This document shows positions 44,665 to 55,019 of a DNA stretch of 64,000 bases, one piece after another. Location: the NCBI GenBank assembly GCA_009761415.1, contig QUOL01000007.1:1240001-1304000 (forward strand), written 5' to 3'. Within the stretch, counting starts at the first letter, position 1; each line of letters starts with the position of its first letter. Made by a program: the position numbers and the translations under genes. The DNA comes from Sarcomyxa edulis (lineage: Eukaryota; Basidiomycota; Agaricomycetes; Agaricales; Mycenaceae). Below the pieces are notes generated by a model, which searched no databases, was not told the origin of the DNA, and worked only from the letters and a program-made list of their open reading frames with translations.

Positions 44665-45657
44665 TTAAGCTTCGGCCTGCTGGTCCTGGCTAGCTCGTAA
44701 TAAAGGCCCTTGCAGAAAGCGACGTCCTGTAGGTAAACATTACAATTATGAAGGCTTGGAGATGACAGACACGTACCGGAAGGAAGAGAAACGAGTATAG
44801 AATGCGGTAGAATCCAACAGAGCTCGTCTCCTGTCTGCCTCAACAATGTAATCTCCCTTTCGAGGCAATTTCCCTGCACAACGGCACCATATCCGAGGGA
44901 GTTCCTGACAATAGGCCATATGAGAACATCGGTTTCCGATACGTTCCCTGATCGGAAACTGTGCAATAGTTTCCGGTGAATAAAGGTAGCGCGCGGGAAC
45001 AGAGACACGGCTCTCTCGTAAGATATGATGTTCATGGCATTTGCTGAAATACAGGATTAGTTGGCCTTCCGAAAGCAAACGCGACGGACATCACTTACTC
45101 GTTGCGTATCTTATGAGAAATGCCAACGGATCTCCGTGGACTATATGTACGGCCACAGACATATCAGAGCGTGAGCTATGCCGGAACAAGAACGACCGTA
45201 CTCGTATCCCTTCGATGTGGGACGGATGAGAGAATATTGAAGTGGAATGGTCGTCTTGACGGAATATGTAGGATTCTTGTCCCAAGAATTGAACGAATTG
45301 AGAGAAAAACGGACCACTAACGCATGCGTCCAAGGTTCCCATTTGACAGGCGGCTCTTTCGAAGAAACGATACACAGATGGACCGCATATTATTGCTCGG
45401 GAATTCTTCAATAGTTTGAAAAACTCGGTCACGTCTTCGAACCATCCAGCTGTCATATCTCGTGCATTCCACCTGAACGAGACGTACTCCCTGCTCAGAT
45501 TCCACATCAAAAAATTTACTCTAGCCAGCTTAAAGATTGACACCGGAAGCCACGCATCGAAGAACGCGTTGGCGAGTGCAGCGCCTCCTTGTATCAGAGT
45601 TACTTCCAGTAAGGAAGGTGAATCCTGTTCGAAGCGTGAACGTGGATCACTAGACAT
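44665..45657 (-). CDS. F-box/nucleotidyltransferase-fold family protein, copy 6
   Basis: Start chosen at MSSDPRSRFEQDSPSLLEVT (45657) because this aligns with copies 1 and 2; the open frame extends upstream. Blocks: LIQGGAALANAFFDAW, WNARDMTAGWFEDVTEFF, IICGPSVYRFFER...GTLDACV (Ser to Pro, first Asp to Thr) and VHIVHGDPLAFLIR. After the family intron comes MNIISYERAVSLFPRATFIH, then GDELCWILP. A last GT-AG intron leads to a short final exon (RRFLQGPLLRASQDQQAEA, stop 44665), homologous to the end of copy 2. Closest to copy 1 by shared blocks. Confidence 0.66.
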
Positions 45658-45914
45658 AGGGAGTTGGGGAGAACTTATGACCACTATGCTCGCGAGTGAC
45701 TTGAAGTAGGCAAAGAATGAGACTGAATAATCAAGACGTGACAGTTGCGTGACAGTGTGGGTTCTCACAGACCATAGACAGCCCACGTGGACTATGATCA
45801 TTCCAGGCCGACGATTTCATTGGAGTCGAGCTTTACTCAAGTTCAGACGGTAGATAATATTTTGTTGCGATTTATGACATGGCAAGCACTGTACATCATA
45901 GCTATGTAATAAAT

Positions 45915-47252
45915 TCATAGGTCCTTCCTGAATTCATAGAAGTAGTCGTGTGCAACTGCGTCTCCCAACTTAATTCTTCCAAGTGGATCAAGACACAATA
46001 GACGGCGAATAAGATTACTCAAGTCGGGGTGCCTCACCACGCGCTGGAGAGAAATCAAAGTCAATCCTAGGCTTGTCCGTATACATCAAAACGCACCGAG
46101 AAGTGTGACAAACTCGCAATTCTGGCCATTGCTTCCGATATGGCGACCTCATTGTCGCTGACCCGGCGGGGCGGGAATTTAACCCGAGGAGGATTGTCTC
46201 TGTTGAACAGTCTCGCGTGTATCTTCCTGGCTTCTTGTACGATCCGGGAAGGGAATAAACCGACGACTATCTCCAGAGCCGCAACTCTCTCGGAAATGTC
46301 AAACGACGATGTCATCAATGTTCTTCCACTAGCCAACTCCGCGATGACACATCCCACAGAAAACGCGTCGACGGGAAAATCCCATTCCAGTCCTGTGAAT
46401 TCAGTCAACTAATGCATTTACATTATTGTACGCGGCCCTACCTAGGGTAACCTCTGGGGCGCGGTACCTGTTTGTACCGATGGTGTGTCGTCTACCTTTT
46501 CCGGATGACACCGCATCGTCAAAGTCGACTATCTTCACTTCGACGCTTTTCAAGATGATCTGTCGAGAACACAATGCTGCTGAGTAGAGTAGAATATAAG
46601 TGATTGCATCGACGTACCTTATCGCAGAAGACACTCCTGGAATTAACATCTCTGACGGTTATCTGATCTCCAGATACAAGGACTATGTTCTCGGGTTTGA
46701 TATCAGTATGTACAAAACCGACCCGATGCATGACTGTGAGTTGATAAACAAATTTGGAGTGACCGCCAAACTACAAGTTAAGTACTCACATGCAACACCC
46801 CTAACAATCTGCCATGCTATGGTCTTTATCTGGCGTGCTTGTAACGGAGCCAGTCCGTCGTCGTCTAGCATCGACCTCAACGATGGCCCGTAATATTCGG
46901 ATACTATACACCAGTGCCCTTCGTGTATGAACCGGTCCGTAAACACTGAGATGAGACTTGTATGCATTAGCGTCGACTCAGTTGAATGGCACGATGAATA
47001 AGCTCACTTTGCACTCGCTTCTGGCCGTGAGCTCAACTTGTGGATGGTATCCATCACACCCTGGGACGTCTGGCTAGCCCATTCGCCTCGGCGAAATACC
47101 TTCACGGCAACACTCGACTTTTTTACTTCGTCTGCCGATTCCCATACAGCGCCGGAGGTTCCTGTGCCGATGATTCGCAATAATCGGTCTCGATATGATG
47201 TTAGATTCGACAACGTTAACTTTTTCGTGAACTCACAACGTCTATTCAACAT
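45915..47252 (-). CDS. LAMMER/CLK-like protein kinase with DFD instead of DFG
   Basis: Several exons read from 47252 to the stop at 45915. Glycine loop IIGTGTSGAVWESAD, VAIK-lysine VAVKVF, then EGHWCIVSEYYGPSLRSMLD. The catalytic loop HTDIKPENI has the His-Thr-Asp form typical of LAMMER kinases. Activation segment start VKIVDFDDAVS, then GTNRYRAPEVTLG; the DFG glycine is Asp. The sub-domain after that (WDFPVDAFSVGCVIAELASG) is normal. The LAMMER signature itself is degenerate (ERVAALEIVVGLFP). C-terminal lobe ends LCLDPLGRIKLGDAVAHDYF. All metal- and ATP-contacting Lys/Asp/Asn are present, so activity is possible. Upstream in-phase exons (to 47822) might belong to it through a 55-nt intron. 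Confidence 0.72.
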
Positions 47253-47822
47253 GTCGCCGTTGTCGAACTCGCACCTTGTGCCCCGTCAGTGGTCTTGTGT
47301 GGAGCTGGAAAGTTACAAATACTAACCTATGACTGTCATCCTGTATGGGAACTCCCTCGCGAATTAGAAATTGTTCGGGATAGGCTCTGGGTCGGATTGC
47401 AGATTCTACCACTATCTTTCTGAGTCTAGGAGGATGAAGTGTATATCAGCAAAGACGGAAACCCAGATGAGTAGGAGCGAGTATATACCTTCTGAAAATG
47501 CGATTATTTGTCCTGCCGTTGTTGTCGTGTCGAGGCATCGCACTCTTGGTACACTCGCAATCGCATTGGGTGGTATGGTGTCCGTGTATTTATACGGTTT
47601 CAAGAAGAAAATGATGCAGTGTAAGGACTTGACAGGATATGCAACAAACGTATCGCGTTCAGGTGAGTCGTTCAAAAGATATAAACGTTGACTCTCGATG
47701 ATTTTTCGGAGTCCCTGGTGGAACCCCTGACGCGTGTGACCAACTCGATCAGATTGACCACATCGTCCGGTTTTTTCAACGAGTTCCTGGATCCCTGCTT
47801 CTATGTTGTCCGATAACGCCAA
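47242..47822 (-). CDS. Unknown protein just upstream of the kinase, possibly its N-terminus
   Basis: Exon 1 (from 47822, MALSDNIEAGIQELVEKTGR) has a hydrophobic middle (SLHCIIFFLKPYKY) and ends FSEG. It splices to a second exon, SAIRPRAYPEQFLIREGVPI, then RLVFVTFQLHTRPLTGHKVR, stop at 47242. The stop overlaps the kinase start (47252). Alternatively, a donor after GHK and an acceptor 55 nt further would fuse it in phase to the kinase at LTLSNLTSY. No domain recognised. Confidence 0.38.
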
Positions 47823-48115
47823 TGCGCTTCATTCGTCTTAGCCGAGGTCCATCGTTCAGTTTTCATCGTATTAACTCCTGAGTAGTCAAAAGAGTGTCGA
47901 TTGTCAGTTGAATCATCTTAGTACGTCCTGTGAGTCTTTTGTTTCAGCGTATCTACCTCACCCGTCCCATGCACAGGAGGCGACGTCAGAAGGGACGACG
48001 CGTAGCGATTAGGAAGAAAGTTTCAGAGGACTCTCAATTGACCGATGTGTAGGCTTGCCGTCGCTGAATTCTTCGTTCTCTGATCTCAAGCTATTACTGC
48101 AGATTCCTCTCCAAA

Positions 48116-49278
48116 GTGTCTTCGATTCTAGTTCTCCCAGTCGAAACTATACTGCGTATACTGGAGTACTCTGGGCCGCTTACTGTTACTACGGTTATGC
48201 GGACGAGCAAGGCTCTTCATATCATCGCCTCTCGAGCCTTATATACGACGGTCGACGTTGCCAATTTATCTGCAAGAATGTTCTTCACTACGATAGCCTC
48301 TAGAACAACACTTTCCAAGTTCTACGCTCCTTTCGTGAAACGTCTCACCTTCTCCGCTACCGAATTCTTCGACAAATTCATGACTTTCGCCATATTCTGT
48401 GAGACTCTGTTATGCCTCCAGTGTCTTCGAACACTATCTATATCGATTTTTCCTGGCGACGGAGAGTGGATGCGGATGTGCTTGAAACGGTTTGGTATAG
48501 TGAGGGAGCGTATTTCCACTTTAGCGGTGGCGCGAATAGAGGGGGAACGAAGTCTTTTCACAAGACTCACGCTTCCTATCATGCATACCCTCAAAATAGG
48601 CGGGGACCTAGCCCTCATCGACATTGTAACTCTCCGTCATCTATCCCAGCTCGACATCACTACTCCGCTTGGGTACGACGAAGTCGATAGTATGCTAACT
48701 GCTATCGCTTCGGGACCTACTAGAACCTCCTTGAAGACGTTTTCCCTCAGGCTGTTACCTAACGAGGATACCAGAACAATTCTGATGGCCATTGCGGAGA
48801 GCCTAGAAGGACTTCATACGCTATCTATCGAACAACCGTCGGTGAATGCTCTGGTATGTGAACCACTATGTCGCGTATGGCAACACCTTACAGTTGTTAT
48901 TAGGACGTATTACATAGCATTACTTCTTCGAAGACGATATTCCCTCGCCTGCGCAACTTTCTTGTTAACAGATTCGCCGTGCAAACTCCCTGCGACTTTC
49001 TCAAGACCTTGACCAGGAAGGAGTTTGATAACATCGTGATACAGGCGCTGCAAAGGGTGACGGACACTTCCTTCGCATTATCGTTCTTGTGTTTCGGAGG
49101 ATTGAGATGGTATAGATTCTATGATCATCGCCTGTGGACGTCCTCAGAGGACGAAGATTCCAAGAGATGGTGGGAAGGGGGGCTTGGACGGGTTAGAAAA
49201 ATAGAACTGCAGAGGGACATCAGGTCCATAAGATCGGGTCTCAATGGTCCACTGCCGTTGGAATGGAAGTCGATCTAG
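48116..49278 (+). CDS. F-box protein with leucine-rich C-terminal region
   Basis: Two exons (48116-48853 and 48904-49278; 50-nt intron). The first 45 residues form an F-box: ILVLPVETILRILEYSGPLT, then VMRTSKALHIIASRALYTTV. The rest shows leucine-rich, LRR-like periodicity (CLRTLSISIFPGD, LTLPIMHTLKIGGDLALIDI, LHTLSIEQPSVNAL, IFPRLRNFLV). The F-box should bind Skp1, and the C-terminal region should pick the substrate. This arrangement is typical of hundreds of Agaricomycete F-box proteins. It is the last island gene before the right core block. It is not a member of the NTase-fold family. Confidence 0.72.
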
Positions 49279-49668
49279 ACAGTTTCAATAAATAAAGCAG
49301 AAGGAAATATAACGGTGCAATCAACGGTGCAATCTCTTATAATCGTATATATACATTAGACTTTCCAAATGCGACACGTGAGATCGGAGTCAGTGTCCAG
49401 GCACGCCCGTGGGGCCATGTCTATATCATGTGAACTGTTGTATTGCTACTGTCCTAAATTGGACAGGTGTGTAGTAAGTACGATGAGGAAGGATGATGGC
49501 AAAATTGTACATGATGAGCACAAGAGAAAGAGATCCAACCGGGACGTGCTATATAAGTGCAATTACATCAATAGCAAGGTGTATGTCGTGATAACGATAC
49601 TTCGCCCACATTATGCACCGTAGATGCGAATAGTGTACCAAGATAGAGATCTAAGTGAAGAGAGCGGT
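49279..49668. other. Intergenic; right edge of the accessory island
   Basis: Contains a weak plus-strand frame (49369-49623, 84 residues, basic, several Cys) that I do not consider established. The core gene on the right ends at 49669. Confidence 0.35.
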
Positions 49669-51266
49669 TCAGTGACATTTGACATGGACAATTCGGCCCT
49701 TGTCGTCGTCGCCGTATGGGAAGGTCTTGTATTTCTTCTTCTTCTTCTCAGCATCCACGGTGTCTTCGTCTTCTTCATCTACGCCTTCTTCATCTAATCG
49801 ACGTACACTTGGACCAAGTATGAGAGATGTAAGTTTCCCTTCATAGACCTAACAACAGATGTGCACATTAGTCAGAGCAAATCAGAAACTCGAGAAATTC
49901 GGACGTACACATCCACTATCCAGCCCGTAACTCCACCGCTTGATGTCAAGACCCCTCGAGGCAGCATGGCCATATATGACCGTAGAGGGACGGCATGGAA
50001 GGCTTGGTTTCTTGCTTTTCAAAGGACTCCTGGGTAGGAGGTGCAAGCTTTCCTCGAAACCGTCGCACAGATCCATGTCTCGGTTCCATATTTGGGACCA
50101 GGGTGTGCCGTCCTTGGTTCTGGAAGCCACGAAGATAAACCAATATACGGAAATAGAGGAAACAAAATACAGACCTTATGACTTCGTTCTGACTATTGAC
50201 ACCTCGCATGTTCAAGACCACCCAGGGGTCCTTGTTTTGAGGGATGTCTGTGAGAAGAGCAGTCTCCTGAAGGCGCCGTAGTACCGGTAGGGTATCGTTG
50301 GGTTTCGATTTGTGCTTCAGTACCGAAGGCATAGGTGGTACGTGAGCGAGGGGTTGACGGGGATGTTGCGGTTTGTAACGAGGGTCGGAGGGTAGAAGAC
50401 CAGCATGAACAACGTATGTGTGTGCAGAAGGGATATGGAGAACAAGAGGAAGGGACAGAAGATACTCGTATTCCCGTGTGGACATGTCCAGTGCAAGGGT
50501 GTAGTGGTCGCCGAACAGGATCCATCCATCAGGTATTCTCTTCCACCACTTGCTCTTGTTCCTCTTCATCTCTTTTGATAGAAAGTCATCCAGCTCTGCA
50601 CCTTTGTCTTTTGCCTTGATCCATTTAGAGTGCACTCCGTCGAGCCACAATTTCCCATCCCGCCGATGATCTATCCACTCTAACCACCCTCTCCACTCGA
50701 TGACCTTTTGATCGTGATTGCCACGGACACCTGTGATGTTATTCTCGGTCATGTAGGATAAAACCGCCATGGATCCTTTGTGTGTGCCCTTCGCAATAAT
50801 GTCTCCTGCGTGCACCAGTACATCCGATGAGGGGTCGTATGATAATTTATGTAACAGAGATCTATAGATCCGACAAGGTGAGATGAAAACACTATGTTAA
50901 AGGTATATAGACTCACTCGAAAGGTCCGATACTACCATGAACATCGCCGACGATGATGACTCTTCTGTTGGAGTCGTCTGGTGAAAATTTAGGACGCGCG
51001 TTCTGTGTCAGAGAGGCTAAAGCACACCTAGGGGAAACTCTTCCGCACTAAGCGTCGTTACATGCTTGTAGAGGCTGAAATCTGGAAATCCTGTACAGCG
51101 GTCGACGTCAATGTGATTCTTTCATAAGAGATGTCAGGGGTATTTAGCACACACCATGATCGCCGAGTGAAAAGACAGATTGTCCAGCCTTTATCCCAGT
51201 GGAAAAGAAAAATAGCACGAAGATGGCTACGACCAGGTAGGAAATGACTTGCCGAGCGCTGTTCAT
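49669..51266 (-). CDS. PPN2: Ppn2-type metallophosphoesterase (vacuolar endopolyphosphatase-like)
   Basis: Start MNSARQVISYLVVAIFVLFF is a membrane anchor, as in yeast Ppn2, a zinc-dependent polyphosphatase of the vacuole. The calcineurin-like core follows: IIVGDVHGS (metal-binding Asp and His), VLVHAGDIIAKGTH, ITGVRGNHDQKVIEWRGW, GWILFGDHYTLAL and YVVHAGLLPSD. Closing motif DPWVVLNMRGV is followed by a short exon and an acidic/basic C-terminus (DAEKKKKKYKTFPYGDDDKG). One junction near 51110-51000 looks like an in-frame stop if read through, but a donor at GTAACG gives a normal 60-nt intron. Five or more introns. It is divergent from HTD2 across about 270 bp. Confidence 0.8.
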
Positions 51267-51538
51267 GACAGCGAGCGGGTGAGTTGGAAAAATGGGCTCC
51301 AAGACACGTCAAATGCGCACACACACTCGAGCAGTTTACTTCCGTCAGGGAGCCGATGAGCGGCAGTACTAGTCCTGGATGTTCCGAGGATTCGGGGTAG
51401 GATTGAGGAGATCATGATACTGCGCAGTGCAATAGTACCATGTGTGTAGCTTGGAGGTAGACCCTGGGCAGGAGGCCGAAGGGCAACAAATTAGGACAGT
51501 CCAAGGACAGTCACATCTTCACCTCAAACTCTGAGGGA

Positions 51539-52617
51539 ATGTTTTCTCCCATTCTGCAACGTCTAGGAAAACCACGATTTTATTCAGCTGTGGCATCTAG
51601 ATTCAATGCAGAAGCTCTCGATGCATGGATATTATCAGCCCAATCTAAACAACTGATCCTATCTGACTCGTTGGCACCAGGTCATGCCGCCGATCTGTAT
51701 ATCACCCTTCCCACTCGAGACGGTACGCGTAGCGCTAATGCCACTCTACCTACCAATGGTACACCCTTAGCATACGGGCACCATCTCGCGTTCTTTCACC
51801 CAAGGAACCCCGAACCTACATTGCGTTCAGATGGAACAGATGCAGATTTCTGTCCACCCGAACCATTCACGCGTCGGATGTGGGCTGGTGGAACGTTCAG
51901 TTGGGATAACAGCAATCCACTCTTGATCGGCCAGAATGCGTTCGCGCATTCCACTGTTACTTCTGTTGCGAAGAAGAGATTCGAGGGGCCGGGTAACCCG
52001 ATGGTGTTCGTGGATCAAACTATCTGGTACACGGCTGAGGGAAATTCAGTGGCATCCATCACAGAGGAGAGATCTCATGTCTATGTCGTTGCTGGGATGA
52101 ACAAGCAAGTCATCAGACCTGGTGTGTAGGGGTGTCAGAATTCCCAGAAAACGAGCTCAAATCCTCATACCATGACTATACAGTCGATGATCTACCCCCA
52201 TCACCCGATTTCTCCTTCACGTATACTCCCAGTCCGACGACCCTCTTCCGCTTCTCAGCTCTTACATTCAACGGTCATTATATTCACCTCGACAAGGAGT
52301 ACGCGCAACATGTTGAAGGATACCCCGGTCTGCATTATCCCACTGAGAATGATTCCAATTTGCTTCGCGCGGTCTGATTGTTTTTACTGACAGAGAGACT
52401 TGTTCACGGACCCTTGACGGCTTTGATGCTCCTGGAGACTGCGATCTTCCACAATCCTGGCCTGAAGCCAAGCTATTTTGAGTACCGCGCTAGAAACCCT
52501 GTGATCGTCAACCGAGTTTGCACGATCAACGGAGCCTGGGAGGGGAAGAAGCTGAAGTTGTGGTGTGTGGATGAGAACGGAACGGTAGGAATGACGGGAA
52601 CGTTGGAGGTAGCGTAA
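51539..52617 (+). CDS. HTD2: Hydroxyacyl-thioester dehydratase type 2 (mitochondrial FAS II)
   Basis: Htd2 is the 3-hydroxyacyl-ACP dehydratase of mitochondrial type II fatty-acid synthesis, needed for lipoic acid. The N-terminus (MFSPILQRLGKPRFYSAVAS) looks like a mitochondrial presequence. The middle has RRMWAGGTFSWDN and ITEERSHVYVVAG. The hot-dog/MaoC-like signature is TTLFRFSALTFNGHYIHLDK, then EGYPG|ERLVHGPLTALMLLE across an intron. The end (YRARNPVIVNRV, WCVDENGTVGMTGTLEVA) is typical. At least two introns; one near 52130 is short or uses an alternative donor. Three-exon model, about 310 residues. Confidence 0.85.
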
Positions 52618-53298
52618 ATATTTTGCTTTTGCTCACTATCAGAAGATGCACATGATATACCGTCTGGTCACGATACCTAAGTAAGTGGACCAATCGATCG
52701 TAAGTCGAAGATAAAGCAGGTCTATAGTTTTGTTCGCAGAATTATGACTGTTCGTGCAGAAGTTGTTGGCAAGTTGTTCTGGTATGTGGCGAGACACTGA
52801 ACTTGATCTGTGTATTGACGAGGCCTGGAGGCACCAGAGCGTATTTAAAACGGTTGAACATCGACGATGAAGACACCATTGTATACGGGCTGCTGAACTA
52901 TACACAAACCAAGTGGTGGCCACACGGATCTACATTGGACGTCCTTGGGACGTCCAACATCGAAGTCGTGATTTCGTCGGCGGTTGTTTGATCGACACTG
53001 TGGTGCCAAACATACTGTAGGCTGATTCGCTAATCTGAGCTTGATCTGAGCACGAAGTTCCTCGAGCTCCCCATTTATAGTCAAAGATAATTTGAAAAGA
53101 TGCTTCGAAGACGAAAATGATCTGTAAAACTCGAACGATAAGCAAAATATAGACATCGGAGCCTATGTGCAAGTACAACAGTCGACAGACATCGTAAGAT
53201 TGAAGAGCAATACAACTTGAAGATAGCATCAGAAGCCTAGCATTAACAGTATTTAGTACCTCGTTACAATACGTGGAAGAAAATGCAATTATGCTCAC
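52618..53298. other. Intergenic, convergent ends of HTD2 and PRCC gene
   Basis: AT-rich, several short frames, none protein-like enough to call. The final exon of the PRCC gene (one or a few codons) should lie here. Confidence 0.4.
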
Positions 53299-54641
53299 CG
53301 TATTTGTTTCCAGCCTCTTTCCTATTCCTCCGTCCTTCCGCAATTCTCTCCTCCAGTGCTTCGCGATTAGTATACGCCTCACTAAGAAGTGTAGAAAGTT
53401 GATGCCTCGATCTAGCCATCCCTCCTAATTTAGCGGCCTAGAGAACAATCGAACCCATTCAGCAAACCAGGACAAGAACATAGATATCGTAGCGAGACGC
53501 ACGTTTATATTCATCTTCGGCGCGACTGGTGCACCATCAGCACCCTTAGTGACAGCCTTCTTCTCTTCTCTCGATTGTATCTCAATCTTAGCCTTCTCCA
53601 TCTCTTTCATCGCATCCACCTCTTCCACAGCTGCAGTCTCCAACCCTTCGAAACCCTTGACCATACCCTTCTCGAGGGCACGGACGTGTGCATTGTAGTC
53701 TGTTTCCCACTTCTTGAGGAAATTTGCATAATAAACTTGATCGTGTTGAGCCCATGCACCGGAGGGTAGTTGGTAATAGCCTGGGTATGGGTCTGTGGGT
53801 GCCGGTTCTGGAGGTGTAAATGTGGGGACAACGGGTGCAGACGAGACGCTAAGTGAAGTTGCTGAAGATGGGGTCGAGGACTTTGGAAGGGTGGGCAATG
53901 GTGTGGATGAAGAGCCTAGACACACCTTGTCAAGACACATAAATATATACTAGAACGATGGAACGTACCTAGCGAAAAGAAATCAACCGCTGGTGCAGAT
54001 GTTACTTTCACTGATGACACTGTTCGCGCTGGAGCTTTTGGTTTCCCTTCCTCCACCGAAACATTTGACCGTCCTTTCGCTACAGATGTCGGCATGAAAG
54101 AGAATGACGTAGATGACTCTGGTGGTGCATCTACACCCTCCTCGTTGTCTGCAGCATACGAATAGGGTTCCCCAGAGTCTCCTGCATCTCCTTGATTCGA
54201 TGAAACTGGAGTTGCAGATGGTCGAGACGTATTGAATACAAGTCCCGGACCTTTACCTCCGCCTAAGACGCGTTCTGGGGCAGGAAGCGTCGGGTTTTTC
54301 TGTTTTGGTTTGGGAAGCATTGCCAGCAATGACGAAGACCCTGCACCAGACTCTAATCGAGGTTTCTTGGCCGCAGGTCGTTCACTCTCGAATTCATCGT
54401 CATCATCGTTTCGAGCTGACAGTGCAGGGAGGCCTATAGTGATCTTCTTGGGTCCTCTCTTTGATTTAGGAGGTGGAAGTGATATGGACGAAGAGGAAGC
54501 AGGAGGTGGAAGAGAGATGGAGGATTTTTTGGTGGGAGGAGGGAGTTTGGATAGTAGTGATGATTTAGGCGGTACAGAAACATTTTCTGAATCGCTGTCG
54601 TTGTCGCTGCCACTACCATAGTCTTCAATCCCAAGCATCAT
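53299..54641 (-). CDS. PRCC: PRCC-domain protein
   Basis: Relative of human PRCC, a nuclear splicing/mitotic-checkpoint-linked protein. Start MMLGIEDYGSGSDNDSDSEN is the usual acidic head. A long Pro/Ser-rich middle carries basic runs (SKRGPKKITIGLP, AAKKPRLES). Exon 2 contains PYPGYYQLPSGAWAQHD and a coiled segment. Exon 3 holds the diagnostic C-terminal helix MARSRHQLSTLLSEA, then RRNRKEAGNKYG, matching the 'KRRHQI..L...A...TRxQTQAKYG' end of the family. The last residue(s) after KYG lie in an unlocated exon beyond donor GTGAGC at 53298, so the given end is the last base I can support. Confidence 0.8.
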
Positions 54642-55019
54642 GTTGTCGGTCTCTACGTAGGAGCTTGAGGTGTTGAAGTTGGTAATTTAGCGCGTATTGA
54701 CGGTGGTAGTTTGTGATTATTATGTGCAGTCGCCAACAGCACCCAAATTTCCCCATAAGCTTCAAGTTAGAAAGAACAACCTATGCGTCGTTCATGCAAT
54801 GTGTATAATATATCCTAAGCCATTATGTATGTAAAATGCGCGGTCTATTATGAGAGAGTGAGAAGCTAGCGAGCGTGTTGTACCTAGCGCGAAATACAGC
54901 GTCCATATCTAACAAGGTCCGTTGAGTCGAGTCCAATCCCAGAAAGCGAAGAGTAAAAAGTATCCAGCGTTCATTATAATGGTTCCATGGATCCGCATGA
55001 GTGAAAATAAAAATCGTGA
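54642..55019. other. Intergenic between PRCC gene promoter and glucan synthase 3' end
   Basis: Both neighbours are on the minus strand. No coding frame seen. The plus-strand frame at 54922-55143 overlaps the glucan-synthase terminus and looks like a shadow. Confidence 0.4.

Noticed and set aside
9341..49668. Endogenous giant-virus insertion (RNR pair, SKP1, MYND and kinase genes are all known from large DNA viruses)
   Set aside because: All these genes carry many typical short fungal introns, no capsid, polymerase B or packaging ATPase gene is present, and the other island genes are fungal families.
50980..51130. In-frame stop in the Ppn2-type gene, suggesting a 25-nt intron
   Set aside because: A donor at GTAACG upstream gives a normal intron of about 60 nt with correct phase.
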